Source: Alphaproteobacteria bacterium
GTDB taxonomy: Bacteria > Pseudomonadota > Alphaproteobacteria > JAAEOK01
Direction: 5' to 3'
DNA length: 64,000 nucleotides
Assembly (NCBI GenBank): GCA_024244705.1
Contig: JAAEOK010000088.1
Location: 1-64,000, forward strand
Part shown: positions 1 to 11,877 of the stretch, one piece after another
Numbering within the stretch: position 1 is the first letter of the stretch
How the letters are laid out: the number at the start of each line of letters is the position of its first letter
Notes under the pieces: model-generated
What the model was told of the DNA's origin: nothing
What the model saw: the letters and a program-made list of their open reading frames with translations, nothing else
The model's database searches: none
Position numbers and translations under genes: made by a program

Positions 1-2012
<2,012 letters not shown>

Positions 2013-2101
2013 TTATCCTCCGCCCTGGTGAGCAAACCGTCCGACGCGGCCGCGGCGCGGGGGGCGCCGGTCCGTTTTCAAGCGATCAACGGTTGACTGT
2101 C

Positions 2102-3937
2102 TTAAAGGCCGCTGCCTTCGTCCCATCCATCCAAATCGGTGCCGTCCCCCTCACCTTCACCGATCAACTGGCGCAAGGCATCGACCCGCGCCCAGTTTTC
2201 CCCGGTCATGGTCTCGGCGAGCTCTCGCTCCGCGACCGACAACTCCGCCGCATGATACCGGCGGCGGAATTGGCGCCACGCGTCCGCCCAGCCGTACCGC
2301 ACCTCTTCGAGGGACGCGGCGGGCCGTGCGAACGGTGCCAAGACATAGACGTTGCGGGCCAGCACATGGTCGAGCGTCTCGGCCAGCCCGCTGTCACGTA
2401 AATGGCTTTCCAGGCCCTTGGAATCAAGCCCGGAATGCCAGGTCTTTAGGATTTCGCGGCGCAATTTGTCAAGTGGCGGGGGATCGAATGTCGCGGTGCC
2501 CAGGTCCTCGCCGACATCGGCGATCAGATCGGGATGATTGATGACCGCGGCGAGAAGCGCCTGTTGGTGCCGGAAGTCGAGGATTTCAACGCGGTGGGGC
2601 GCCCGCAATCCGGGTCCCGACGGCCGCGACCGGGCCCATGGCCGCGCGCCATGCTGGGGCCGCTCCGGCACCGCAAATAGGCCATTCAGCCGGCGCCGGA
2701 ATTCGTTGACGTAAAGCTCCCGGACCGTGGCATTGCCAACCTGCCGGGCGCGCTGGTAAAGGCGTTTTTTGAGGTCGGCCTGCCGCTCCGGCGTGTCCAA
2801 CGGCGCAGCCGAGAGTTCGGCTGACCATAGCAGTTCGACCAGCGGCTCCGCGGCGGCTAGCGCCGACCGCATCGCCTCCGTGCCGGCGAGGCGGAGAAGG
2901 CTGTCGGGGTCCTCGCCGTCGGGCAGCAAAACGAAGCGCAGCGACTGCCCGGGAGCGAGCATCGGCAGGGCACGCTCCGCGGCTCGCAGCGCCGCGCGGC
3001 GCCCCGCGTCATCGCCGTCGAGGCATAGGATCGGCTCCGGCATGATGCGCCACAAGGCCTGGATCTGGTCCTCGGTGACCGCGGTGCCGAGGGGGGCGAC
3101 CGCGCCGCCGAAGCCCGCTTGGACCAAGGCGATCACATCCATATAGCCCTCGGCGACGATGAGCTCGGCGCCCTTGCGCACCGCCGGCGCCGCCTGGTCG
3201 AGGTTGTAGAGGGTGCGGCCCTTGTGAAACAGCGGCGTTTCCGGCGAGTTGAGATATTTCGGCTCGCCGTCACCCATGATCCGGCCGCCGAAGGCGATGA
3301 CGCGGCCGCGACGGTCGGCGATCGGAAAGATAAGGCGGCCGCGAAAGCGGTCGTAGGTCGCCCGGTCGCCCTCCGGCGGCTGGATAATGAGGCCGGCCTC
3401 GACCAGCAGCTTTTCGTCGAAGCCCTGGCCCATCATCGCACCCTTCAACGCCGCCCGCGCGTTGGGCGCGAAGCCGAGCCGGAAACGCCGGATCGTCTCG
3501 GCACCGAGCGCCCGCGACTCGAGGTATTTCCGCGCCTCGGCACCGTTGGCCGTCGCCAATTGGTCCTGGAACCAGGTACAGGCGGCCTCGACCGCGGCGC
3601 CAAGCGTCTTGCGTTGCGCCTCCCGCGCCCGCTCCTGCGGCGTGTCGCGGGGGATCTCCATGCCGGCCTCGGCGGCCAGCTTCTCGATCGTCTCGGGAAA
3701 GCTCAGCCCGTCCAATTCCTTAACGAAATCAATGATATCGCCATGGGCCTGGCAGCCGAAGCAGTGATAGAAGCCCTTCTCCTCGCTGACCGTGAACGAG
3801 GGCGTCTTTTCATTGTGGAAGGGACACAGGCCGAGATAGTCGCGGCCTTTCTTGGTCAGCTTGACGCGGCGTCCGACGATCCCGGACAGCGGAACGCGAC
3901 TGCGCAATTCGTCAAGAAAGGCCGGCGTGATCCGCAT
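2102..3937 (-). CDS. dnaG: DNA primase DnaG
   Basis: Synthesises RNA primers at the replication fork together with the replicative helicase. The 611-residue protein has the normal length and domain order. A CHC2 zinc ribbon lies near residues 38-65 (CPFHNEKTPSF and YHCFGCQAHGD), followed by the RNA polymerase core and a Toprim segment (LIVAEGYMDVIALVQAGF, later CLDGDDAGRRAA with the acidic metal ligands). The C-terminal helicase-binding region is less conserved. The start gives the standard MRITPAFLDELRSRVPL N-terminus, with a weak GGGGTGG ribosome site. It sits between a YqeY-family gene (122 bp upstream of the ATG) and rpoD. Confidence 0.97.
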   Translation of the reverse strand: MRITPAFLDELRSRVPLSGIVGRRVKLTKKGRDYLGLCPFHNEKTPSFTVSEEKGFYHCFGCQAHGDIIDFVKELDGLSFPETIEKLAAEAGMEIPRDTPQERAREAQRKTLGAAVEAACTWFQDQLATANGAEARKYLESRALGAETIRRFRLGFAPNARAALKGAMMGQGFDEKLLVEAGLIIQPPEGDRATYDRFRGRLIFPIADRRGRVIAFGGRIMGDGEPKYLNSPETPLFHKGRTLYNLDQAAPAVRKGAELIVAEGYMDVIALVQAGFGGAVAPLGTAVTEDQIQALWRIMPEPILCLDGDDAGRRAALRAAERALPMLAPGQSLRFVLLPDGEDPDSLLRLAGTEAMRSALAAAEPLVELLWSAELSAAPLDTPERQADLKKRLYQRARQVGNATVRELYVNEFRRRLNGLFAVPERPQHGARPWARSRPSGPGLRAPHRVEILDFRHQQALLAAVINHPDLIADVGEDLGTATFDPPPLDKLRREILKTWHSGLDSKGLESHLRDSGLAETLDHVLARNVYVLAPFARPAASLEEVRYGWADAWRQFRRRYHAAELSVAERELAETMTGENWARVDALRQLIGEGEGDGTDLDGWDEGSGL

Positions 3938-4060
3938 TAACTGCCACCCCTAAAATTCCGCCGGTCAGGCAATCTTAGCAGGGGCTATCTCTGCCGCCAA
4001 TCGGAGAGGAGTGAAGCGGAACAAAAATGTAGGGCCGTACCGGCTCCGGTCGGTCTCGGG

Positions 4061-4528
4061 TTAACCCTGGACTTGCGCCAGGCGCTGCTTGACGGCGCCG
4101 CTGGCGCGGCCGAAATCCATCCGGCCGGCATAACGCTGGCGCAGGAAGGCCATGACGCCGCCCATGTCTTTCAGGGTCTCGGCGCCGGTTTCGGCGATCG
4201 CCTCGGTAACCGCATCGCCGACTTCGCGCTCGTCGAGCTGCTTCGGCAGGTATTGCTCGATCACCACGATTTCGTCACGCTCTCGTTCCGCCAACTCGGG
4301 ACGGTTGCCCTTGTCGTACATCTCGATGCTCTCGCGCCGCTGCTTGACCATGGTCTGCAGCATCTGCAGGATTTCGTCATCGCCGATGCCGTCCGCGTTG
4401 CCGCGGCTGCGGGCGGCGATGTCACGGTCCTTGAGCGCGGCCAGTATGAGCCGCAAGGTCGATGTCGCGCATTTGTCCTGGCCCTTGACGGCGGACTTGA
4501 GCGCGGTGCTCAAAGTCTCACGAAGCAT
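4061..4528 (-). CDS. GatB/YqeY domain-containing protein
   Basis: A YqeY-family protein of 155 residues, related to the tRNA-binding tail domain of amidotransferase subunit GatB; its exact role is not established. The start at 4528 gives MLRETLSTALKSAVKGQDK, the family's usual N-terminus. A start 60 bp further upstream is possible but adds residues unlike the family. Recognisable features are LRLILAALKDRDIAAR, a VEQYLP-type segment (VIEQYLPKQLDE) and the C-terminal MGGVMAFLRQRYAGRMDFG followed by AVKQRLA. It is the first gene of the YqeY-dnaG-rpoD block, which is common in alphaproteobacteria. Confidence 0.92.
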   Translation of the reverse strand: MLRETLSTALKSAVKGQDKCATSTLRLILAALKDRDIAARSRGNADGIGDDEILQMLQTMVKQRRESIEMYDKGNRPELAERERDEIVVIEQYLPKQLDEREVGDAVTEAIAETGAETLKDMGGVMAFLRQRYAGRMDFGRASGAVKQRLAQVQG

Positions 4529-4763
4529 GAAAACCACTACCTTTCCGATATCGCAACGCACGCTAACGCATTGAGCCCCGTATCGCAAACGGGGATAATC
4601 TATTAAACTATTGAATTAAAACGATTATTTTATCCGGTTCCAGCTTGACCACTGGGCGACTTTGCCTTATGTAGGCCCTGCTTCGCCCGCCTGCAAGGGG
4701 CCGTCTCCAGGCGGCATGGCCAAGGGCCGGGTGATGCCGCCAATCGTGCCGTTTCGAGGACCG
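4529..4763. other. Intergenic region upstream of the YqeY-dnaG-rpoD block
   Basis: This 235-bp stretch lies between the YqeY start and the inverted-repeat element before carA. Bases 4591-4640 are clearly AT-richer than the surroundings, which suits a promoter for the minus-strand block, but I cannot pick out confident -35/-10 boxes. No gene is supported here. Confidence 0.5.
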
Positions 4764-5033
4764 AGAGCCTTATCCGATCATATGGAATCATTCTGCCGGA
4801 GGCCTTTTTCGCCGTGACCAGGAAACCGCCGCGGAGCGTATCCGGCATACGGTCAAGGCGGTTGACGCCGTCATGGCGAAAAAGGCCCCGGCCCGACAGG
4901 GTTGCGCTTGGGCGGGCGTCCGCGTCGTTGCTGCCCTCACCCGATGCTTCGGCATCGCGTTTCGGACGGCGCCTTGCGGCCTGGAACGCCCAAACCGCAA
5001 CAGAATTGATCCCGTATGATCCGATAAGGCTCT
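4764..5033. repeat. MITE-like element with imperfect terminal inverted repeats
   Basis: A 270-bp segment bounded by imperfect 32/33-bp terminal inverted repeats: 4764-4795 matches the reverse complement of 5001-5033 with three mismatches and one indel, both ends beginning AGAGCCTTATC. A second, nested inverted repeat (4801-4818 with 4870-4887, 17 of 18 matching) would fold into a long stem-loop. No transposase frame is present; short frames inside it look like nothing known. I see no convincing target-site duplication. The architecture fits a non-autonomous miniature element, but it could be another kind of dispersed palindromic repeat. It ends 8 bp before the carA ATG. Confidence 0.65.
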
Positions 5034-5041
5034 AGCCGCAT

Positions 5042-6226
5042 ATGACGGTCAGCTCATCGCTCCCCGCCGCGTCCTCCCTGAAAGCTGGGACCGGCGCGGA
5101 ATCGGGGGCGCTCGTGCTGGCCGACGGTACGGTTTTCAGGGGCCAGGGCCTGGGCGCCAGCGGTCACGCCGTCGGCGAGGTCGTCTTCAACACCGCGATG
5201 ACCGGCTACCAGGAGATTCTGACCGATCCCTCCTATGCCGCACAGATCATCACCTTTACCTTTCCCCATATCGGCAATGTCGGCACCAATCCGGAAGACA
5301 TCGAGTCCGAGACGCCGGCGGCGCGCGGCTGCGTGCTTCGTCTGGACATCACCGAATCGTCCAACTGGCGCGCCGTGCAGCATCTCGACCGGTGGCTGAA
5401 GGCCCGCGGTTTGATCGGGCTGGCCGGGATAGACACCCGGCGATTGACCCGCCGTATCCGCGACCTCGGCGCCCCCAATGGGATGATTTGCCATGCCCCC
5501 GACGGCGCGATCGACATCCGCCGATTGCAGGCCGAGGCGGCGGCGTGGCCGGGACTGGTCGATATGGACCTCGCCGCGGAGGTGAGCTGCCGCCAGGCCT
5601 ATCGCTGGACCGAGATGCAATGGCGCCCGGGCGCCGGCTATGGACATCAGGGAGCGCCGAGCCACAAAGTCGTCGCCATCGATTACGGCGCCAAGCGCAA
5701 CATCCTGCGCTGCCTCGCCGGTCTCGGCTGCGACGTCACGGTGGTGCCGGCGACGGCGACCGCGGAAGATATCCTCGGCCATCGGCCTGACGGCATCTTT
5801 CTGTCCAACGGACCCGGCGATCCGGCGGCGACCGGCGTCTACGCGGTGCCGGTGATCCGGGCCCTGATCGAGACCGGCAAGCCGGTGTTCGGGATCTGCC
5901 TCGGCCACCAGATGCTCGCCCTGGCGCTCGGCGGCCGTACCGTCAAGATGCATCACGGTCATCACGGCGCCAATCATCCGGTCAAGGAGTTGCGCAGCGG
6001 CCAGGTCGAGATCACGTCGATGAACCACGGTTTCACGGTCGATGCCACCAGCCTGCCAAACGGCGTCGTCGAAACCCACGTCTCGCTGTTCGACGGCTCG
6101 AATTGCGGCCTCGCGCTCGACGACCGGCCGGTATTCTCGGTCCAGTACCACCCCGAGGCCTCGCCCGGCCCCCAGGACAGCCACTACTTGTTCCAGCGTT
6201 TCGTCGCGATGATGGCCGATGCCTAA
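5042..6226 (+). CDS. carA: Carbamoyl-phosphate synthase small (glutaminase) subunit
   Basis: Hydrolyses glutamine and passes ammonia to CarB for carbamoyl phosphate synthesis, feeding arginine and pyrimidine pathways. The 394 residues have the normal length. The N-terminal CarA domain carries [15 protein letters not shown] and [17 protein letters not shown]. The class I amidotransferase domain carries [11 protein letters not shown], the nucleophile in FGICLGHQM (Cys near residue 286) and the His/Glu pair in [12 protein letters not shown]. The ATG lies 8 bp after the end of an inverted-repeat element and has no clear Shine-Dalgarno, so the leader is unusual. It overlaps carB by 8 bp. Confidence 0.97.
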   Translation: MTVSSSLPAASSLKAGTGAESGALVLADGTVFRGQGLGASGHAVGEVVFNTAMTGYQEILTDPSYAAQIITFTFPHIGNVGTNPEDIESETPAARGCVLRLDITESSNWRAVQHLDRWLKARGLIGLAGIDTRRLTRRIRDLGAPNGMICHAPDGAIDIRRLQAEAAAWPGLVDMDLAAEVSCRQAYRWTEMQWRPGAGYGHQGAPSHKVVAIDYGAKRNILRCLAGLGCDVTVVPATATAEDILGHRPDGIFLSNGPGDPAATGVYAVPVIRALIETGKPVFGICLGHQMLALALGGRTVKMHHGHHGANHPVKELRSGQVEITSMNHGFTVDATSLPNGVVETHVSLFDGSNCGLALDDRPVFSVQYHPEASPGPQDSHYLFQRFVAMMADA

Positions 6227-9200
6227 GCGGACCGACATCGAGTCGATCCTGATCATCGGCGCCGGGCCGATCGTCATCGGGCAGGCCTGCGAGTTCGACT
6301 ATTCCGGCGTTCAGGCGTGCAAGGCCCTGCGCCAGGAGGGCTACCGCGTCGTCCTCGTCAACTCCAACCCGGCGACCATCATGACCGATCCGGAGGTCGC
6401 CGACGCCACCTATGTCGAACCGATCACGCCCGAGCTGGTGCGCCGCATCATCGAGCGCGAGAAGCCGGACGCGGTGTTGCCGACCATGGGCGGGCAGACC
6501 GGGCTCAATACGGCGATGGCGCTGGCCCGGGACGGCACCCTCGACGAGTTCGGCGTAACCCTGATCGGCGCCAATTGCGAGGCGATCACCAAGGCCGAAG
6601 ACCGCCAGTTGTTTCGCGAGGCGATGGAGCGCATCGGGCTTGACAGCCCCAAGAGCCGCCTCGTCCATACCCTCAACGAAGCGATGGCAGCGCTCGATGC
6701 GGTCGGCCTGCCGGCGATCGTCCGCCCGTCCTTCACCCTCGGCGGCACCGGCGGTGGCATCGCCTACAATCGCGACGAATTCGAAGAACAGGTAATCGCC
6801 GGCTTGCGCGCTTCGCCCGTCGGCTCGGTGCTGATCGAGGAATCGGTGCTGGGCTGGAAGGAATATGAGATGGAGGTGGTGCGCGACCGCGCCGACAACT
6901 GCATCATCGTGTGTTCGATCGAAAACCTCGACCCGATGGGTATCCACACCGGCGACAGCATCACCGTGGCGCCGGCGCTAACACTGACCGACAAGGAATA
7001 CCAAACGATGCGCAACGCCTCGATCGCGGTGTTGCGGGAAATCGGCGTCGACACCGGCGGCTCGAATGTTCAGTTTGCCGTCAACCCGGAGGACGGCCGC
7101 CTGGTGGTCATCGAAATGAACCCGCGGGTCTCCAGATCGTCGGCCCTGGCCTCCAAGGCGACCGGGTTCCCGATCGCCAAGATTGCCGCCAAGCTGGCGG
7201 TCGGCTTCACCCTGGACGAACTCGACAACGACATCACCGGGGTCACGCCCGCGGCCTTCGAGCCGACGATCGACTATGTCGTGACCAAGGTCCCGCGGTT
7301 CACGTTCGAGAAGTTTCCCAAGACCGACCCGCTCCTGACCACCTCGATGAAATCGGTCGGCGAGGCGATGGCGGTGGGCCGCAATTTCCAGGAATCGCTG
7401 CAGAAGGCTCTGCGCTCCATGGAGATCGGGCTGACCGGGCTCAACGAGGTCACGATCGAGCGTGGCGAGACTCGCGACACCTTGCGCGCCGCGCTGTCGA
7501 CACCGCGCGCCGACCGCCTGCTGGTCGTCGCCCAGGCCATTCGGGCGGGCCTGGATATCGACGAAATCCACCAATGCTGTAGGATCGACCCGTGGTTTCT
7601 GCGCCAGATCGAAGACTTGGTAAAGACCGAGGCGGCGCTTCACGCCGACGGCCTGCCGGACGATCGGCGGGCGCTGCAAAGGCTCAAGCAGAAAGGATTC
7701 TCGGACGCCCGTCTCGGCGAGCTCGTCGGCGGCGGTGAAACCGAAATTCTGGGCCGCCGCCGAGATCTGGGATTGCGCCCGGTGTTCAAGCGTATCGACA
7801 CCTGCGCGGCCGAGTTCCCGGCGAAGACGCCCTACATGTATTCGGCCTATGAGGGCGACGGCGCGGAAGCACCGGAATGCGAATCCGACCCCAGCGCCCG
7901 CAACAAGATCGTGATCCTCGGCGGCGGACCGAACCGAATCGGCCAGGGCATCGAATTCGACTATTGCTGCGTTCATGCGGTCTATGCCCTCCGCGAGGCC
8001 GGCTACGAGACGATCATGATCAACTGCAATCCGGAGACCGTGTCGACCGACTACGACACCGCGGACCGGCTCTATTTCGAGCCCTTGACCGCCGAGGACG
8101 TCATCGAGGTGGTACGGCGGGAGGCCGAAAACGGAACCCTTTTGGGCGTCATCGTCCAGTTCGGCGGACAGACGCCGCTCAAGCTGGCGCGAGCGCTCGA
8201 AGAGGCGGAAATTCCGATTCTCGGCACCTCTCCGGACGCCATCGACTTGGCCGAGGACCGCGACCGGTTCCAAAAGCTGCTCGGCCAAACCGGCTTGCGC
8301 CAGCCCAGGAACGGGGTGGCGACCTCGGCCGAAGAGGCGGTCTCGATCGCCGCCGAGCTTGGCTACCCGGTTCTGCTGCGCCCCTCCTACGTACTCGGCG
8401 GCCGGGCCATGGAGATCGTCCACGACGAGGCCGGGCTGCAGCGCTATATCACCGATGCGGTTCGGGTTTCGGGCCGCAATCCGGTACTCGTCGACAGCTT
8501 CCTTCAAGACGCGATCGAGGTCGATGTCGACGCGGTCTGTGACGGCGAACAGGTCTACCTGGCGGGCATCATGGAACATATCGAGGAGGCCGGGGTCCAT
8601 TCGGGCGATTCGGCCTGTTCGCTGCCGCCCTATTCGCTGCCGCCCGCGACCATCGACGACATTGGCGAACAGACCGCGCGGCTGGCCCGTGCGCTTGGTG
8701 TCGTCGGCTTGATGAACGTCCAATTTGCCGTCAAGGACGAGGATGTCTATGTCCTCGAGGTCAACCCGCGGGCGAGCCGGACGGTTCCTTTCGTCGCCAA
8801 GGCGACCGGCATACCGATCGCCAAGATCGCGGCCCGGATCATGGCAGGCGAGAAGCTTGCGGATTTCGACCTCGCGCCACGGCCGAACGGGCATGTCGCG
8901 GTCAAGGAGGCCGTGTTCCCGTTCGCCCGCTTCCCCGGAGTCGACATCATCCTCGGGCCCGAGATGCGCTCAACCGGCGAGGTCATGGGGATCGATGCCG
9001 ATTTCGGGCGCGCATTCGCGAAATCGCAACTCGGCGCCGGCATCACCTTGCCGCTCGAGGGAACTGTTTTCGTCTCCGTCCGCGACCACGACAAAGCGGC
9101 CATGATCGAGCTATGCGGACGCCTCCTCGAAATGGGCTTCCGCTTGGTCGCAACGTTGGGGACCGCCGACTATCTGCGCGCCAACGGGCTCTCGGTCGAA

Positions 9201-9461
9201 ATCGTCAACAAGGTCCTGCAGGGGCGGCCCCATATCGTCGATGCGATGAAGAGCGGCCAGGTCCAGCTCATATTCAACACCACCGAAGGCGCCCAGGCGG
9301 TTGCCGACAGCTTTTCGATCCGCGAGACCGCCTTGCTCCACAGGATCCCGCACTACACCACCGTCGCCGGCGCCCGGGCGTCGATCGAGGCCATCGCCGC
9401 GTTGCGCTCCGGACAGCTTGAAGTCGCTCCTCTCCAGGGCTACTTTAGGGAGCCGGAATAA
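6219..9461 (+). CDS. carB: Carbamoyl-phosphate synthase large subunit
   Basis: Makes carbamoyl phosphate from bicarbonate, ammonia and two ATP. At 1080 residues it is full length, with two homologous ATP-grasp halves: the first begins [22 protein letters not shown], the second near residue 565 has [19 protein letters not shown]. The ATP-grasp signatures [11 protein letters not shown] and [13 protein letters not shown] are present, as is the C-terminal MGS-like allosteric domain (about residues 945-1080). The ATG overlaps the carA stop by 8 bp, so the two are translationally coupled. greA follows 86 bp downstream. Confidence 0.98.
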   Translation: MPKRTDIESILIIGAGPIVIGQACEFDYSGVQACKALRQEGYRVVLVNSNPATIMTDPEVADATYVEPITPELVRRIIEREKPDAVLPTMGGQTGLNTAMALARDGTLDEFGVTLIGANCEAITKAEDRQLFREAMERIGLDSPKSRLVHTLNEAMAALDAVGLPAIVRPSFTLGGTGGGIAYNRDEFEEQVIAGLRASPVGSVLIEESVLGWKEYEMEVVRDRADNCIIVCSIENLDPMGIHTGDSITVAPALTLTDKEYQTMRNASIAVLREIGVDTGGSNVQFAVNPEDGRLVVIEMNPRVSRSSALASKATGFPIAKIAAKLAVGFTLDELDNDITGVTPAAFEPTIDYVVTKVPRFTFEKFPKTDPLLTTSMKSVGEAMAVGRNFQESLQKALRSMEIGLTGLNEVTIERGETRDTLRAALSTPRADRLLVVAQAIRAGLDIDEIHQCCRIDPWFLRQIEDLVKTEAALHADGLPDDRRALQRLKQKGFSDARLGELVGGGETEILGRRRDLGLRPVFKRIDTCAAEFPAKTPYMYSAYEGDGAEAPECESDPSARNKIVILGGGPNRIGQGIEFDYCCVHAVYALREAGYETIMINCNPETVSTDYDTADRLYFEPLTAEDVIEVVRREAENGTLLGVIVQFGGQTPLKLARALEEAEIPILGTSPDAIDLAEDRDRFQKLLGQTGLRQPRNGVATSAEEAVSIAAELGYPVLLRPSYVLGGRAMEIVHDEAGLQRYITDAVRVSGRNPVLVDSFLQDAIEVDVDAVCDGEQVYLAGIMEHIEEAGVHSGDSACSLPPYSLPPATIDDIGEQTARLARALGVVGLMNVQFAVKDEDVYVLEVNPRASRTVPFVAKATGIPIAKIAARIMAGEKLADFDLAPRPNGHVAVKEAVFPFARFPGVDIILGPEMRSTGEVMGIDADFGRAFAKSQLGAGITLPLEGTVFVSVRDHDKAAMIELCGRLLEMGFRLVATLGTADYLRANGLSVEIVNKVLQGRPHIVDAMKSGQVQLIFNTTEGAQAVADSFSIRETALLHRIPHYTTVAGARASIEAIAALRSGQLEVAPLQGYFREPE

Positions 9462-9547
9462 ACATCAATCGTATCGTGTGATGATGGCCTGCGGATTGTG
9501 GCAATTCGCGGAATGCGATCATCAGTTTCAAATTGAGAGAGCCAGCA

Positions 9548-10021
9548 ATGGATAAGGTGCCGATGACGGCGGCGGGATACAGTCGCCTGCAGGAAGAATT
9601 GAAGAGGCTCAAGACCGTCGAGCGGCCGCAGGTCATCAAGGCCATCGAAGTCGCGCGCGAACATGGGGATTTGTCGGAAAACGCCGAATACCATGCGGCG
9701 CGGGACCGCCAGAGCTTCATCGAGGGTCGCGTTGCCGACCTCGAAGACAAAATCCGCAGGGCCGAAGTCATCGACGTCAGCAAGCTCAGCGGCAAGGTCA
9801 TCAAATTCGGCGCCACCGTTACCTTGGCCGACGAAGACACCGACGAAAAGACGACCTATCAGATTGTCGGCGCCGACGAGGCCGATATTCAATCGGGGCT
9901 GCTGTCGATCACCTCGCCGCTGGCGCGGGCGTTAATCGGCAAGACGGTCAGCGATTCGGTCGAAGTCAACACGCCGGGCGGGGCGCGCAGCTACGAAGTC
10001 AAGCGGGTCCGGTTCAAATAG
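9548..10021 (+). CDS. greA: Transcription elongation factor GreA
   Basis: Enters the RNA polymerase secondary channel and stimulates cleavage of backtracked transcripts. The 157-residue protein starts [21 protein letters not shown] and shows the N-terminal coiled coil with the acidic tip ([13 protein letters not shown], the catalytic D/E region), followed by the FKBP-like C-terminal domain ([18 protein letters not shown]). The start at 9548 has an upstream GAGAG ribosome site; an ATG-less upstream extension is not conserved. The carAB-greA order is frequent in alphaproteobacteria. Confidence 0.96.
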   Translation: MDKVPMTAAGYSRLQEELKRLKTVERPQVIKAIEVAREHGDLSENAEYHAARDRQSFIEGRVADLEDKIRRAEVIDVSKLSGKVIKFGATVTLADEDTDEKTTYQIVGADEADIQSGLLSITSPLARALIGKTVSDSVEVNTPGGARSYEVKRVRFK

Positions 10022-10067
10022 GTGACCGGCATCGCCCAAATCATTTTCGCGCTTGATTGATTCGGTT

Positions 10068-10137
10068 CCGGCCCGCTCCCCCTCCCGGCCACCCATCAGG
10101 ATACCGGCGTTGGGAGTCGGGAGGGCGAGCGGGCCGG
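10068..10137. terminator. Large inverted repeat between convergent greA and lrp, likely bidirectional terminator
   Basis: Arms 10068-10087 and 10118-10137 are 20 bp each and pair with a single mismatch (CCGGCCCGCTC and its complement at the base). They are separated by about 30 bp. The position between two convergent genes suits a bidirectional terminator, though there is no clear U-tract on either side. Confidence 0.55.
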
Positions 10138-10159
10138 TGCCGCGAAATTCGAAAACGAA

Positions 10160-10636
10160 CTAGTCGTAGTCGATCGGAACGCCGGGCCGGTCCTTGGCGG
10201 TTCGTATCACCAACGCGGTCTTGACGTGACCGACATTGGGCGCCGCGGTTAATTCGGCGGTCACGAACTGCTGATAGTCGTCCCAGTCCTTGGCCACCAC
10301 CTTGAGCAGATAGTCCGTCTCACCGGCCAGCATGTGGCACTCGCGGACCTGTGACCATTGCTCGGCCAGAGCCTCGAACGCGCGCAGGTCGTTCTCGGCC
10401 TGGCTGTTCAATCCGACCTGGGTGAAGACGGTGACGTGGTAGCCGAGGCCCTCGGCGTCAATGTCGGCATGATAGCCGCGGATGAACCCGGCGGTTTCGA
10501 GGGCGCGAACACGGCGCAGACAAGGTGGCGCCGAGATGCCCGCGTTGCGCGCCAGTTCGACGTTGGTTGTGCGCCCATTGGCCTGAAGATCGTGCAAAAT
10601 TCGGCGGTCGATTCGGTCCAGCTTCACCCGACGCAC
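10160..10636 (-). CDS. Lrp/AsnC family transcriptional regulator
   Basis: A 158-residue regulator with an N-terminal HTH (LDRIDRRILHDLQANGRTTNVELARNAGISAPPCLRRVRALE) and a C-terminal RAM/AsnC ligand-binding domain (ECHMLAGETDYLLKVVAKDWDDYQQFV). Members bind amino acids and act as local or global regulators. The reading frame opens with a GTG at 10636; another GTG at 10627 would give the more typical start VKLDRIDRRIL. It is divergent from trxB, a pairing common in Rhodospirillales. A short palindrome 45 bp upstream may be its own operator. Confidence 0.92.
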   Translation of the reverse strand: MRRVKLDRIDRRILHDLQANGRTTNVELARNAGISAPPCLRRVRALETAGFIRGYHADIDAEGLGYHVTVFTQVGLNSQAENDLRAFEALAEQWSQVRECHMLAGETDYLLKVVAKDWDDYQQFVTAELTAAPNVGHVKTALVIRTAKDRPGVPIDYD

Positions 10637-10680
10637 TGCGATGCCCTCGATCGAGAAAGGTCATGAAATTATAAACACGC

Positions 10681-10693
10681 GTAATAATATTAC
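10681..10693. promoter_or_regulatory. Candidate operator palindrome in the lrp-trxB intergenic region
   Basis: GTAAT-AAT-ATTAC is a short palindrome with perfect 5-bp arms inside the AT-rich part of the 260-bp divergent region. Lrp-family proteins often bind AT-rich palindromes and autoregulate, so this is a plausible site for the adjacent regulator. This is inference from position and symmetry only. Confidence 0.35.
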
Positions 10694-10896
10694 AAGCCGA
10701 AGCGATGTACGCGCAATAAATGCTACAAGTTTGGCCGTATTTTCCGTCCCGTCCGGATCAACGGCGATCGTCTATTCGCACGCGTCCCGTTTTCCACAGA
10801 CCCATCCCCAAATGCGCCGCGGCGCTGCCGTGCATGCCTTGCGGGGCACAGTCGGCGGACTTATGTTAGCCGCGGTTGCAGTTGGAGGAGCCTGCC

Positions 10897-11868
10897 ATGC
10901 CCGACGCCGTTCACAGCAAAGTTCTCGTCATCGGTTCCGGACCGGCGGGCTATACGGCGGCGATCTATGCGGCGCGCGCGAGCCTGTCACCAACCATTGT
11001 CGCGGGAATGCAGCCGGGCGGCCAAATGACAATCACCACCGACGTCGAGAACTATCCCGGCTTCGCCGATGTCATTCAAGGGCCGTGGCTGATGGACCAG
11101 ATGCGCGCCCAGGCCGAGGCCGTGGGCACCCGGATCGAGGCCGACCTGATCACAGAAGTCGATTTCTCGCGCCGTCCGTTCGCGTGCGTCGGCGATAGCG
11201 GGGCCGTCTATACCGGGGATGCGGTGATCATCGCGACCGGCGCGCAAGCGCGTTGGCTGGGACTCGAGAGCGAAGAGAAATACAAGGGGTTCGGCGTGTC
11301 CGCATGCGCCACCTGCGACGGGTTTTTCTTCCGCGGCAAGGACGTGCTGGTCGTCGGCGGCGGCAACACGGCCGTCGAGGAAGCGATTTTCCTGACCAAC
11401 CATGCAGCCACGGTTACCCTCGTCCACCGTCGCGATCAGCTTCGCGCGGAGCGGATACTGCAGGACCGCCTGTTCGCCAATCCCAAGGTGAAGGTGGTGT
11501 GGAATTCGGTCCTCGACGAAGTCCTCGGCGAAGCCAACCCACCCGGCGTTACCGGTGCCCGTCTGCGCGACGTCAAGACCGGTGAGATCCAAGAACACGC
11601 CGTCGACGGTGTCTTCATCGCCATCGGCCATGATCCGGCTACCGCCGTTTTCCGAGGACATTTGGATATGGACGACGAAGGTTATATCCGCACCGCGGCG
11701 GACAGCACGGCGACCCGGATTCCCGGCGTATTCGCGGCCGGCGACGTACGCGACAAGATATTCCGCCAGGCCGTGACGGCCGCCGGCATGGGGTGCATGG
11801 CCGCCTTGGAGGCGGAGAAGTTTCTTGCCGCGGCGCAAGCCGAGGCGCCGCGCAACGCCGCGGAATGA
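10897..11868 (+). CDS. trxB: Thioredoxin-disulfide reductase
   Basis: NADPH- and FAD-dependent reduction of thioredoxin. The 323-residue protein begins MPDAVHSKVLVIGSGPAGYTAAIYAAR (FAD Rossmann fold). It has the redox-active CATC pair at residues 137-140 inside SACATCDGFF, the NADPH-binding GGGNTAVEEAIFL, and the C-terminal FAXGD motif (VFAAGDVRDK). The start at 10897 is supported by a good GGAGGAG ribosome site. A LysR gene follows 9 bp downstream and is probably cotranscribed. Confidence 0.96.
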   Translation: MPDAVHSKVLVIGSGPAGYTAAIYAARASLSPTIVAGMQPGGQMTITTDVENYPGFADVIQGPWLMDQMRAQAEAVGTRIEADLITEVDFSRRPFACVGDSGAVYTGDAVIIATGAQARWLGLESEEKYKGFGVSACATCDGFFFRGKDVLVVGGGNTAVEEAIFLTNHAATVTLVHRRDQLRAERILQDRLFANPKVKVVWNSVLDEVLGEANPPGVTGARLRDVKTGEIQEHAVDGVFIAIGHDPATAVFRGHLDMDDEGYIRTAADSTATRIPGVFAAGDVRDKIFRQAVTAAGMGCMAALEAEKFLAAAQAEAPRNAAE

Positions 11869-11877
11869 CAATCCGAC

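Noticed and set aside
4630-5000. Small frames inside the element before carA
   Set aside because: No family features; the inverted-repeat architecture explains the sequence better than coding does.
4755-5041. Target-site duplication around the inverted-repeat element
   Set aside because: The flanking bases show no convincing direct repeat, so transposition is inferred only from the terminal repeats.
5054-8894. Long minus-strand frames opposite carA and carB
   Set aside because: They are antisense to conserved carAB and show low-complexity Arg/Gly/Ala-rich translations without domains.
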